From Pontibacillus salicampi (GTDB lineage: Bacteria; Bacillota; Bacilli; Bacillales; BH030062), in assembly GCF_042434395.1 (NCBI RefSeq), contig NZ_JBHLTP010000005.1, positions 90,067 through 154,066 on the forward strand: a stretch of DNA of 64,000 bases. Direction: 5' to 3'. Positions 33,212 to 41,683 of the stretch are shown one piece after another. The notes under the pieces were generated by a model, which saw nothing but the letters and a program-made list of their open reading frames with translations, made no database searches and was not told the DNA's origin. The position numbers were made by a program, and so were the translations under genes. The stretch's first letter is position 1. Each line of letters opens with the position of its first letter.

Positions 33212-35206
33212 CTATTGATTTAACGCTTCTTGCAAGCGCTGTTCATCCCAGACCTCTATCCCAAGCTCCTGGGCTTTTTCTAATTTAGAGCCAGCGTCCT
33301 CTCCTGCAATGACGATATCAGTTTTCTTACTAACGCTTCCAGTTACTTTCCCGCCATATGCTTCTACCTTTTCCTTAGCTTCGGAGCGAGAGAAGATTTC
33401 CATCTTACCTGTAATGACTACCGTCTTGCCACTTAGTAGAGAATCTTCTATTTGTTCACTCTTTTTCGGTCCCAAATACTCTAGATTCAGCCCTAGCGAG
33501 TGCAGCTCCTCCATTAATTCAAGCACCTGGGGCTTTTCAAAATAACGGACGACAGAATCAGCTAGCTTTTCCCCGACATCATGAATCTCTATTAGCTCTT
33601 CAAATGTCGCTTCTCTTAAACGATCCATCGTTTCAAAATGCTGAGCTAGTGTTGTAGCAGCCTTGGAGCCGACAAAACGAATACCCAAGCCAAATAGCAG
33701 TCGCTCCAGTGAGTTTTGTTTGGACGCTTCAATCGCCTCTAATAAGTTATCTGCTGATTTTTCACCCATACGTTCCAGCTTCAAAAGCTCTTCCTTATCT
33801 AGCTTATACAAATCCGCTATAGTATGAACAAGATTTTCGCGGAACAGCAGAGCTATAACCTTTTCACCGAGTCCATCAATATTCATTGCATTACGGGAAA
33901 CGAAATGAATTAAGCCTTCGCGGAGCTGAGCAGGACAGTTAGGGTTGATGCAACGAAGAGCTACTTCTTCCTCCAGTCGTTCTAGGTCACTACCACATTC
34001 CGGACACGCCTCTGGCATATGATATTCTTCCTCGTCGCCTGTCCGTTCGTCCCAGACGACTCGAACGACTTCTGGAATAATATCCCCTGCTTTTTTAATA
34101 ACCACCGTATCGCCAATGCGAATATCCTTCTCGCGAATGAGATCTTCATTATGAAGGGAGGCACGCTGCACCGTCGTTCCAGCAACCTTTACCGGTTCTA
34201 GTATCGCAGTTGGAGTGACAGCTCCTGTACGACCGACGCTGAGCTCAATGTCAGTCAGCTTCGTAATTGCTTCCTCGGCAGGAAATTTATACGCAATAGC
34301 CCAGCGAGGACCTTTTGCGGTAAAGCCAAGCTCCTCCTGTTGATCTAAATGATCGACTTTAATCACAATGCCATCAATTTCGTAATTCAATTGATTGCGA
34401 GCCTCTGTCCATTCTTGAACATATGCAATAACTTCCTCAATGGTAGCACATTTCCGCCATTCTGGATTGGTCTTAAAGCCTAGTTTTTTTAAATACTCCA
34501 ACCGTTCACTGTGCGACTCTAACTCTCCAGCATCCCACTGTCCAACACCATATAAGAAAATATCCAGGTTACGACTGGCGGCAATTTTAGGATCCAATTG
34601 ACGCAAGGAGCCTGCCGCAGCGTTACGCGGGTTTGCAAATGGCTCCTCCCCATTCTCTTCCTTCGCTTCATTTAGCGCGATGAAGGAGCGATGCGGCATA
34701 AATGCTTCGCCTCGCACCTCAATGGTTTCACCTTCTGGCATACGGAGCGGGATGCTGCGAATGGTTCTAAGGTTAACGGTAATATCCTCCCCTGTCGTCC
34801 CATCCCCTCGAGTTGCACCTTGTACGAACAGCCCATCCTCATAGCGTAATGAGATAGCTAGCCCATCTATTTTCAATTCACATACATAGCTCACCTGCTC
34901 CCCAATACCATCCTGCACACGTTTATCAAAATCGCGGAGATCTTCTTCATTAAACGCATTTCCAAGACTTAGCATCGGGATAACGTGCTGGACTTTCTCA
35001 AAAGCATCAAGCGGCTTTCCCCCAACACGCTGGCTAGGGGAATCGGCTGTGATAAGCTCTGGATACTCTTCCTCTAAGGAGACTAATTCCTGCATCCGTT
35101 TGTCATATTCATAATCTGAAACACTAGGAGTGTCTAAGACATGATATTCGTAATTATACTTCTCTAGCTCTTTTCTAAGCTCTTGAATTCGTTCTTGAGA
35201 ATTCAT
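33212..35206 (-). CDS. ligA: NAD-dependent DNA ligase
   Basis: 664 residues, complete. Adenylation lysine in C-E-L-K-I-D-G (about 113), OB fold, the four-cysteine zinc finger (C-P-E-C-G-S ... C-I-N-P-N-C-P), helix-hairpin-helix repeats and C-terminal BRCT domain (G-K-T-V-V-I-T-G-K-M). The ATG at 35206 is used, with GAGGTG upstream; a GTG two codons earlier is too close to that site. Seals nicks in replication and repair; 14 nt after pcrA. Confidence 0.97.
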   Translation of the reverse strand: MNSQERIQELRKELEKYNYEYHVLDTPSVSDYEYDKRMQELVSLEEEYPELITADSPSQRVGGKPLDAFEKVQHVIPMLSLGNAFNEEDLRDFDKRVQDGIGEQVSYVCELKIDGLAISLRYEDGLFVQGATRGDGTTGEDITVNLRTIRSIPLRMPEGETIEVRGEAFMPHRSFIALNEAKEENGEEPFANPRNAAAGSLRQLDPKIAASRNLDIFLYGVGQWDAGELESHSERLEYLKKLGFKTNPEWRKCATIEEVIAYVQEWTEARNQLNYEIDGIVIKVDHLDQQEELGFTAKGPRWAIAYKFPAEEAITKLTDIELSVGRTGAVTPTAILEPVKVAGTTVQRASLHNEDLIREKDIRIGDTVVIKKAGDIIPEVVRVVWDERTGDEEEYHMPEACPECGSDLERLEEEVALRCINPNCPAQLREGLIHFVSRNAMNIDGLGEKVIALLFRENLVHTIADLYKLDKEELLKLERMGEKSADNLLEAIEASKQNSLERLLFGLGIRFVGSKAATTLAQHFETMDRLREATFEELIEIHDVGEKLADSVVRYFEKPQVLELMEELHSLGLNLEYLGPKKSEQIEDSLLSGKTVVITGKMEIFSRSEAKEKVEAYGGKVTGSVSKKTDIVIAGEDAGSKLEKAQELGIEVWDEQRLQEALNQ

Positions 35207-35220
35207 TGACACACCTCACC

Positions 35221-37473
35221 TTACACTTTGGTCACTGGGGCAAATTTAGCAAGCACCCTTTTCACACCTGTCGGAGCAGAGAAGGCAATATCGAGCTCCA
35301 TGGAATCCCCTTCGCCTTGAACTCGGACTACGGTGCCTTCTCCCCATTTCTTATGCGACACCTTGTCACCAGATTTCCAGTCCAAGCTGCCTGCTCCTGC
35401 ACCAGCCTTCTGATTCATGGTTGTCGCTTTTCGTTTCGGCTGTGCTTTCGCTTTACTGTTAAAGCCACCACCATTGAAACCACTAGGCGCTGGATCTTGA
35501 AAGCCACCGAAAGAAGAGGATGGGGCTGCTTCTTTCCCTTCCATTAGATCTTCTGGAATTTCTCCAATGAAACGACTGATTGGATTCATATTCGTTTTAC
35601 CAAATAGTGTGCGCATTTTTGCATGAGTTAAATACAATTGTTGCTCTGCTCTTGTAATTCCTACGTATGCAAGGCGTCGTTCCTCTTCCATTTCCTCTTC
35701 ATCCATGATGGACCGACTGTGCGGAAAGACGTTCTCCTCCAAGCCAATGAGGAATACAACTGGGAACTCCAGCCCTTTGGCAGAGTGTAAGGTCATGAGG
35801 GTTACTTTATCATCGGCAAACGGGTCGTCATCCGCCTGATCGATATCCGCGATTAAGGCAAGGTCTGTTAAGAAGGCAATCAAGCTCTTATCTTCACTTG
35901 TTTCCTCAAAATTCTTCGTTACGGACATAAACTCATTAATGTTCTCTAATCGACTTTGGGATTCAAGACTTTTATCATTCTTCAGCATCTCTTCATAGCC
36001 TGTCTGATGGAGGACGTCCTCGACAAGGTCTGTAGCTGATAAATAATCCTGCTGCTGTGTCCAGTTTCTAATAAGCTGACCAAATTGCTTCAAGGCGGCT
36101 GTTGCCTTTTTACTCAAGCCGACGAATTCCACTTCACCAACAGCTTGGTACATGGAAATATCGTGTCTCGCTGCATACATTTGCAAATTCTCAAGAGATG
36201 TCTTACCTATGCCGCGCTTCGGCATATTGACTACACGAGAAAAGCTAATATCATCATGGGGATTAGAAATTAGTCGCAGATACGCAAGCAGATCTTTAAT
36301 TTCCTTACGATCGTAGAACTTCGTGCCGCCGATGATTTGATATGGGATGTTGGCTTTGACAAACGTCTCCTCAATCGTACGAGACTGGGCGTTCGTACGA
36401 TATAAAATTGCTACATCTTTATACTTATGTTCCCTGCCGCGTACGATATCTTCAATTTTATTCGTAATAAACAACGCTTCATCTCGTTCTGTCGGCGCTT
36501 CGTAATATTTGATTTTGTTACCATCATCATTATCTGTCCATAGATTTTTCGGCTTTCGGCCGGAGTTGTTTTGAATCACTTCGTTCGCAGCATTCAAAAT
36601 ACTCTTTGTAGAACGGTAGTTTTGCTCTAGCATGATGGTGGTGGAGCTTGGATAGTCCTTTTCAAAGTTGAGGATGTTCTGGATATCCGCCCCTCGCCAA
36701 GCATAGATAGACTGATCGGAGTCTCCAACGACGCAAAGGTTCTGATAGCGATTCGCCATTAGCTTCACAAGCTGATATTGCGCATGGTTCGTATCCTGAT
36801 ACTCGTCCACGTGGATGTATTGGAAACGGCGCTGATAATACTCCAACACCTCTGGAACACGATCAAACAGCGTTAACGTCTGCATAATTAGGTCATCAAA
36901 ATCGAGAGATTGGTTTTTACGCAGCGTCTTCTCATATTCTTCATAAACCTTCGCTGTTTGCTGCTCATAAAAATTGCCTACTGTTTTGCCAAAGTCTTCG
37001 GCTGTTTTCAATTCGTTCTTTGCACCACTAATAGCCCCTAGCATTGCACGAGGGTCATACTGTTTTGGGTCAAGATTTTGATCCTTTAGGATTTGCTTGA
37101 TGACAGAAAGTTGATCAGAGGAATCTAATATTGAGAAGTTGCGGTCGATTCCGATACGGTCAATGTCGCGACGAAGAATACGGACACACATCGAGTGGAA
37201 GGTCGAAATCCACATATCGTTTGCTTCTGGTCCGACAATATCTGCGACACGATCCTTCATCTCACGTGCAGCTTTATTAGTAAACGTAATCGCTAATACG
37301 TTACGCGGCGATACATCCTTCTCTCCTAGTAAATAGGCGATACGGTGCGTTAGGACACGGGTCTTCCCACTTCCAGCACCAGCCATAATCAACAATGGTC
37401 CATCGGTTTTCTTAACAGCCTGCTGCTGTTCTTTATTTAAACCTTTTAATAAATCGTCTGCTATTGGGCTCAA
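35221..37473 (-). CDS. pcrA: ATP-dependent DNA helicase PcrA
   Basis: 750 residues, UvrD/Rep superfamily 1A helicase. Walker A A-G-A-G-S-G-K-T (about 32-39), D-E-Y-Q-D-T motif II, Q-N-Y-R-S motif IV and V-G-I-T-R-A-E motif VI. C-terminal Gly/Lys-rich tail and a Tudor-like domain ending (K-W-G-E-G-T-V-V) that binds RNA polymerase in relatives. Essential repair and rolling-circle helicase. Confidence 0.97.
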   Translation of the reverse strand: MSPIADDLLKGLNKEQQQAVKKTDGPLLIMAGAGSGKTRVLTHRIAYLLGEKDVSPRNVLAITFTNKAAREMKDRVADIVGPEANDMWISTFHSMCVRILRRDIDRIGIDRNFSILDSSDQLSVIKQILKDQNLDPKQYDPRAMLGAISGAKNELKTAEDFGKTVGNFYEQQTAKVYEEYEKTLRKNQSLDFDDLIMQTLTLFDRVPEVLEYYQRRFQYIHVDEYQDTNHAQYQLVKLMANRYQNLCVVGDSDQSIYAWRGADIQNILNFEKDYPSSTTIMLEQNYRSTKSILNAANEVIQNNSGRKPKNLWTDNDDGNKIKYYEAPTERDEALFITNKIEDIVRGREHKYKDVAILYRTNAQSRTIEETFVKANIPYQIIGGTKFYDRKEIKDLLAYLRLISNPHDDISFSRVVNMPKRGIGKTSLENLQMYAARHDISMYQAVGEVEFVGLSKKATAALKQFGQLIRNWTQQQDYLSATDLVEDVLHQTGYEEMLKNDKSLESQSRLENINEFMSVTKNFEETSEDKSLIAFLTDLALIADIDQADDDPFADDKVTLMTLHSAKGLEFPVVFLIGLEENVFPHSRSIMDEEEMEEERRLAYVGITRAEQQLYLTHAKMRTLFGKTNMNPISRFIGEIPEDLMEGKEAAPSSSFGGFQDPAPSGFNGGGFNSKAKAQPKRKATTMNQKAGAGAGSLDWKSGDKVSHKKWGEGTVVRVQGEGDSMELDIAFSAPTGVKRVLAKFAPVTKV

Positions 37474-37491
37474 GAAAAGACACCTTCCTTT

Positions 37492-38181
37492 TTAAGTTGT
37501 TTCTTTTATCGCTTTCACTGTTTTCAGCGCAGCTTTTTTATTGTCATAAATAATGTTGCCTACGACGATGACATCTGCGTACGATTTCATTTCCTTCGCC
37601 TGCTCCATCGTCTCGATGCCTCCCCCATAAAAGAGAAGCGTGTTGTGCAGGGCTCGTCCGACTTTCTCTACTAACGCCGGGTCGCCATACATTCCGCTAT
37701 ATTCCAGATAAAAAATAGGAAGCTTAAACATGTTCTCAGCCATTTGCGCATAGGCAAGGACAGCTTCCTCATTCGGCATTTCACATTCCGTTTTCTGATA
37801 GGCCTTGGAATCGGGGTTCAAAATACAATACCCCTCCAGCATAATTTCATCCCAATCCATCATTTCGCCATATTCCTCTACAGCCTTATGATGAAGACCC
37901 ATGACCCACTTTTTGTCCGTACTGTTTAATACAGTCGGTACGAAATAGTAATCATAGCCTGGTGTGACCGATTCGAGATTGGACATCTCTAATATAACAG
38001 GTACGGTAAAGCGACGGATACGAGCAAGTAAGGATAGCACTTGGTCAATCGTCACTCCATCTGTGCCGCCGACAATAACAGCGTCGGTGCCAGATTCGCA
38101 TATATCTTCTAAATCTTTGTCGGAAATTTCCTTATTGGGGTCCAGTTTAAATACATGTTCCCATTGGTTCATATCGTACAT
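37492..38181 (-). CDS. pcrB: Heptaprenylglyceryl phosphate synthase
   Basis: 229 residues, TIM-barrel prenyltransferase that attaches heptaprenyl diphosphate to glycerol-1-phosphate. Begins M-Y-D-M-N-Q-W-E-H-V-F-K-L-D-P-N-K-E; contains G-T-D-A-V-I-V-G-G-T-D-G-V-T, Y-L-E-Y-S-G-M-Y-G and the phosphate site Y-G-G-G-I. First gene of pcrB-pcrA-ligA-camS as in B. subtilis. Confidence 0.96.
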   Translation of the reverse strand: MYDMNQWEHVFKLDPNKEISDKDLEDICESGTDAVIVGGTDGVTIDQVLSLLARIRRFTVPVILEMSNLESVTPGYDYYFVPTVLNSTDKKWVMGLHHKAVEEYGEMMDWDEIMLEGYCILNPDSKAYQKTECEMPNEEAVLAYAQMAENMFKLPIFYLEYSGMYGDPALVEKVGRALHNTLLFYGGGIETMEQAKEMKSYADVIVVGNIIYDNKKAALKTVKAIKETT

Positions 38182-38275
38182 GATGTGAGCCTCCGTTTTA
38201 CGTTATCCATCTGTACATTATACCAAAAACCACACCGTTACATGAACGGGAAGTTATTTGTTTTTTAGGCTGGAC

Positions 38276-38304
38276 TTGTGAATGAAATTTCGCTATGCTA
38301 CTAT
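38276..38304 (+). promoter_or_regulatory. SigA-type promoter of glyS
   Basis: TTGTGA (38276-38281), 17-nt spacer, TACTAT (38299-38304); the T-box leader follows about 25 nt downstream. Confidence 0.6.
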
Positions 38305-38329
38305 TAATAAGCAAACGCATTAATATCAT

Positions 38330-38527
38330 ATGATGACGGAACGATAGTACTTATTCTCCTCTGCAGAAGCGATTCGGGGACGGTGGAAGCCCGAAGTATG
38401 AGATAAGGAAACGGCATTCCCGAATATGTACGTATATAAAGTGGATGCCTCTATTGTGCATCAATCAGGGTGGAACCGCGGGTAAACTCTCGTCCCTGGG
38501 CTTAGTCCCAGGTACGGGAGTTTTTTC
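38330..38527 (+). ncRNA. Glycine T-box leader of glyS
   Basis: Contains the conserved T-box sequence AGGGTGGAACCGCG at 38467-38480, directly followed by a terminator hairpin (CTCGTCCCTGGG / CCCAGGTACGGGAG, then six T) ending near 38527. A GGC triplet at 38413-38415, in an A-rich loop after the stem I pairing, is the probable glycine specifier (inference). Uncharged tRNA(Gly) would stabilise the antiterminator and switch on the glycyl-tRNA synthetase gene. Confidence 0.93.
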
Positions 38528-38604
38528 TATTCTCACAGCCATATCAGGGAGCTAAGTAAGTATTGTTCATTTCTAGTTTATACCCTTTAAAGGAGGAAAT
38601 TCGT

Positions 38605-39987
38605 ATGTCGAGCAGTATGGAGCATTTAGTATCACACGCGAAGCATCGCGGCTTTATTTTTCAAGGGTCCGAAATTTACGGAGGTCTTGCGAACACATGG
38701 GATTACGGTCCACTAGGCGTAGAGCTAAAAAATAACTTAAAACGGGCATGGTGGCAAAAGTTCATTCAGGAGAATCCGATGAATGTTGGGCTAGACGCAG
38801 CGATTCTTATGAACCCGAAAACTTGGGAAGCATCTGGTCACCTTGGTAACTTCAACGATCCTATGATTGATTGTAAAGAATGTAAATCACGACACCGTGC
38901 TGACAAGCTTATTGAGAACAAGCTGGAAGCAGATGGCAAGGAAATGGTTGTCGATGGCCTTCCATTTGAAGAAATGGCACGTCTAATTGGAGAACACGAT
39001 ATCGTATGCCCAACATGTGGGGAAAAGAACTTTACAGGCATTCGTCAGTTTAACCTGATGTTCAAAACCCAGCAAGGTGTAACAGAAGGTGCAACGGATG
39101 ACATCTATCTTCGTCCAGAGACAGCTCAAGGAATCTTCGTGAACTTTAAAAATGTACAGCGCTCTATGCGTAAGAAGCTTCCATTTGGTATTGGCCAGAT
39201 CGGCAAGAGCTTCCGTAATGAAATCACTCCAGGTAATTTCATTTTCCGAACGCGCGAATTCGAGCAAATGGAAATGGAATTCTTCTGTAAGCCTGGCGAG
39301 GAGCTGGAATGGTATGATTACTGGAAAAACTTCTGCCACAAATGGTTAACCTCCCTTGGCGTAGCAGATGAGAACCTTCGTCTCCGTGAACACGGGGAAG
39401 ACGAATTGTCCCACTATAGTAATGCAACAACTGATATAGAATATAAGTTCCCGATGGGCTGGGGCGAGCTGTGGGGTATTGCATCCCGTACGGACTTTGA
39501 TTTAACCCAGCACGCCAATCATTCTGGCGAGGACTTCCAATATATCGATCAGGAAAACAACGAGCGCTACATTCCATACGTAATCGAGCCAGCTCTTGGC
39601 GCAGACCGTCTGGCACTAGCATTCCTTGCTGATGCATACAAGGAAGAAGCACTAGAGGACGGAACTTCTCGAACCGTAATGAACTTCCATCCAGCAGTAG
39701 CACCATATAAGGCAGCCGTTTTCCCACTATCGAAAAAGCTCGGCGATCAAGCGAAGGAAGTATTCGCAGAACTAAGTAAGCATTTCATGGTTGATTACGA
39801 TGATGCTGGCTCGATCGGTAAACGGTACCGCCGTCACGATGAGATTGGCACACCATTCTGTATCACGTACGACTTCGATTCTCAGGAGGATGGTCAGGTT
39901 ACCGTTCGCGACCGTGACACAATGGAGCAAACGCGCATGTCTATCTCAGATTTACGTAGCTTTTTAGAAGAAAAAATGTCCTATTAA
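38605..39987 (+). CDS. glyS: Glycyl-tRNA synthetase (single-chain, eukaryote-like alpha2 type)
   Basis: 460 residues, class II synthetase with motif 2 F-R-N-E-I-T-P and motif 3 G-A-D-R-L-A-L-A. Has the W-E-A-S-G-H and zinc-like C-K-E-C-K / C-P-T-C-G cysteine pairs of the alpha2 enzyme found in staphylococci and many halophilic bacilli, not the GlyQ/GlyS pair of B. subtilis. ATG 38605 follows AAAGGAGGA. Controlled by the T-box leader upstream. Confidence 0.97.
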   Translation: MSSSMEHLVSHAKHRGFIFQGSEIYGGLANTWDYGPLGVELKNNLKRAWWQKFIQENPMNVGLDAAILMNPKTWEASGHLGNFNDPMIDCKECKSRHRADKLIENKLEADGKEMVVDGLPFEEMARLIGEHDIVCPTCGEKNFTGIRQFNLMFKTQQGVTEGATDDIYLRPETAQGIFVNFKNVQRSMRKKLPFGIGQIGKSFRNEITPGNFIFRTREFEQMEMEFFCKPGEELEWYDYWKNFCHKWLTSLGVADENLRLREHGEDELSHYSNATTDIEYKFPMGWGELWGIASRTDFDLTQHANHSGEDFQYIDQENNERYIPYVIEPALGADRLALAFLADAYKEEALEDGTSRTVMNFHPAVAPYKAAVFPLSKKLGDQAKEVFAELSKHFMVDYDDAGSIGKRYRRHDEIGTPFCITYDFDSQEDGQVTVRDRDTMEQTRMSISDLRSFLEEKMSY

Positions 39988-39998
39988 GAAATATGGAG

Positions 39999-40028
39999 AG
40001 CCTATGGCCAGTGCCGTAGGCTTTTTTG
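39999..40028 (+). terminator. Terminator of glyS
   Basis: AGCCTATGG / CCGTAGGCT stem with TTTTTT after it, 12 nt past the stop. Confidence 0.85.
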
Positions 40029-40052
40029 ATGGGGAGAGTGGAGCTCTCAAGC

Positions 40053-40170
40053 ATTTATGGGCGGATATTTTGATTTATAGGCGGATTTCAAAATTTATGG
40101 GCGAATTTTTATTTTTATGAGCGTATTGGCGTGTTTTATGAGCGAATTTCTTTTTTTATGGGCGGTGCCC
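40053..40170. repeat. 20-bp tandem repeat array (copy C, six units)
   Basis: GCG cores at 40061, 40081, 40101, 40121, 40142 and 40162: six units with a 20-bp (once 21-bp) period. Units such as TTTATGGGCGAATTTTTATT are the reverse complement of the copy B unit. The array sits between the converging glyS and yerC terminators. Confidence 0.87.
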
Positions 40171-40196
40171 TGATTCGGGGTGCGAGCACTATACTT

Positions 40197-40231
40197 AAAA
40201 AAAGCTCCCTACCAATTTGGTAGAGAGCTTC
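40197..40231 (-). terminator. Terminator of the yerB-yerC unit
   Basis: GAAGCTCTCTACC / GGTAGGGAGCTT stem followed by seven T on the minus strand. Confidence 0.85.
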
Positions 40232-40235
40232 TCTA

Positions 40236-40532
40236 TTATTCCTCTTCCTTAATACGGTCTAGCGCCATAACATAGGCATCATTTCCATAGTTCAAGCAAC
40301 GCTTCACCCGGGAGATGGTTGCTGTGGAGGCGCCTGTGTCCTCTTCAATCTTATGATACGTATGGCCATCCCGAAGCATACGAGCAACTTCAAGACGCTG
40401 GGCTAGTGACTGGACCTCATTCATCGTTGCTAAGTCGTCAAAAAACTCATAGCACTCTTCTACTGTTTCGAGGGAAAGAATTGCTTGGAATAGCTGATCT
40501 AGTTCTTTTCCACGTAATTTATCAATTTGCAT
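40236..40532 (-). CDS. yerC: TrpR-like helix-turn-helix protein YerC
   Basis: 98 residues: M-Q-I-D-K-L-R-G-K-E-L-D-Q-L-F, S-L-A-Q-R-L-E-V-A-R-M-L and the DNA-binding T-G-A-S-T-A-T-I-S-R-V-K-R-C-L-N-Y-G. YerC/YecD family related to the Trp repressor; in staphylococci and bacilli it has been linked to amino-acid or cell-wall gene control but the ligand is uncertain. Start ATG 40532 follows AAGGAGTG; a longer frame has no ribosome site. Confidence 0.93.
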   Translation of the reverse strand: MQIDKLRGKELDQLFQAILSLETVEECYEFFDDLATMNEVQSLAQRLEVARMLRDGHTYHKIEEDTGASTATISRVKRCLNYGNDAYVMALDRIKEEE

Positions 40533-40549
40533 GTGTGACACTCCTTTAC

Positions 40550-41635
40550 CTATTGCGCGCTTATCGATACGGATTGGTTTATTCCTGGATTCTCCGGCAC
40601 TATATTTACCCATGTTTTACCGGGTACGAACCCTGTCGGCTCTCCATCCTGATATGGAACGATGCGCCCTTCTTTATTTCTCCATTGCACCTCTTGAACC
40701 TGACCTTGTTGAATGAGGTACCCATTACCGCCGGATTCCAAATCAACAGCTCTTCGTCCTGCACCGTCTATCACCTTATGATTAGCCTCGACGATGAAGA
40801 CATTCTCTAGCAGCATCGGCTCGTTCGTTTCATAATCAACTGTTTGTACTCCATCATTCCATCGCGTGTACTGCCCTGTACCCTCATTAAATTGATACTC
40901 TACTATCTCCTGTGGTGTAGAGGAATACGTGATGCGTACTGTCGCAGCTGAATCTCCCTTTATAGCTTTCACATCTTCCTCGTTAAGAAAAGGGAGCGAA
41001 TCGTGATTCATCCTTGTGGATATACCTTTGGATGTGGCCGTATCCTCTATCCCATCCCACTGTAAATAGGAATTGTGAGGAGGGCTTCTAAAGTTTACTC
41101 GTTGAAATAATGTACCGTTGTTATCATAGTAAGTACCATTTAGATGGTCAATCCATCCATTCATTTGATTTTCAATATGCGTCGCCGCTCCGTGATACAC
41201 GAACAGTGCCTCATGAGATTGGGCTAACTTCACATAGTATTCTCTTGCGCTTCGGACAGGCCCGATAACATCAGGCTGTTCACTATGAAAAAGAGCTAAA
41301 AAGCGTGTAATAGATCCTTCTGCTAATACTTCATATACCACATCGGCCTTCGTTAATCCCGTTTGTGGTCTTGCTGAACTGTGGTTATTAACCATCACAG
41401 CTATTACTCGTTGATTCACTGGTTTATCTGTTCGTTTACCCGTTAGCGGAAACACATTATATCCAGCAGAGGCTTCATCCTGGTTCTGCTCCGTGCCCTC
41501 GCCCTCTTCTTGGGACGTATTCTCCGTTACATCCGCCCCGTCATTTGATTCTATTTGAACCTGCTCGTCCTGAGAGGAGCAGGCAGCGAGGACCATCAGT
41601 AAAAGAAAAAACAACCATAGGAGTCGCTTACTCAT
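40550..41635 (-). CDS. yerB: DUF3048 lipoprotein YerB
   Basis: 361 residues. Lipoprotein signal with lipobox L-A-A-C, then an acidic Ser/Glu/Gln-rich linker, then a DUF3048 domain (F-P-L-T-G, V-M-V-N-N-H, S-A-R-P-Q-T-G-L, P-V-R-S-A-R-E-Y). ATG 41635 is favoured: the AGGGGA site directly abuts the ATG three codons earlier. Extracytoplasmic, function unknown. Same order as B. subtilis yerA-yerB-yerC; YerC starts 18 nt on. Confidence 0.93.
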   Translation of the reverse strand: MSKRLLWLFFLLLMVLAACSSQDEQVQIESNDGADVTENTSQEEGEGTEQNQDEASAGYNVFPLTGKRTDKPVNQRVIAVMVNNHSSARPQTGLTKADVVYEVLAEGSITRFLALFHSEQPDVIGPVRSAREYYVKLAQSHEALFVYHGAATHIENQMNGWIDHLNGTYYDNNGTLFQRVNFRSPPHNSYLQWDGIEDTATSKGISTRMNHDSLPFLNEEDVKAIKGDSAATVRITYSSTPQEIVEYQFNEGTGQYTRWNDGVQTVDYETNEPMLLENVFIVEANHKVIDGAGRRAVDLESGGNGYLIQQGQVQEVQWRNKEGRIVPYQDGEPTGFVPGKTWVNIVPENPGINQSVSISAQ

Positions 41636-41683
41636 GTATTCCATTCCCCTCTAGTGTACCTGTTTCTTTAACTTATTTACATT

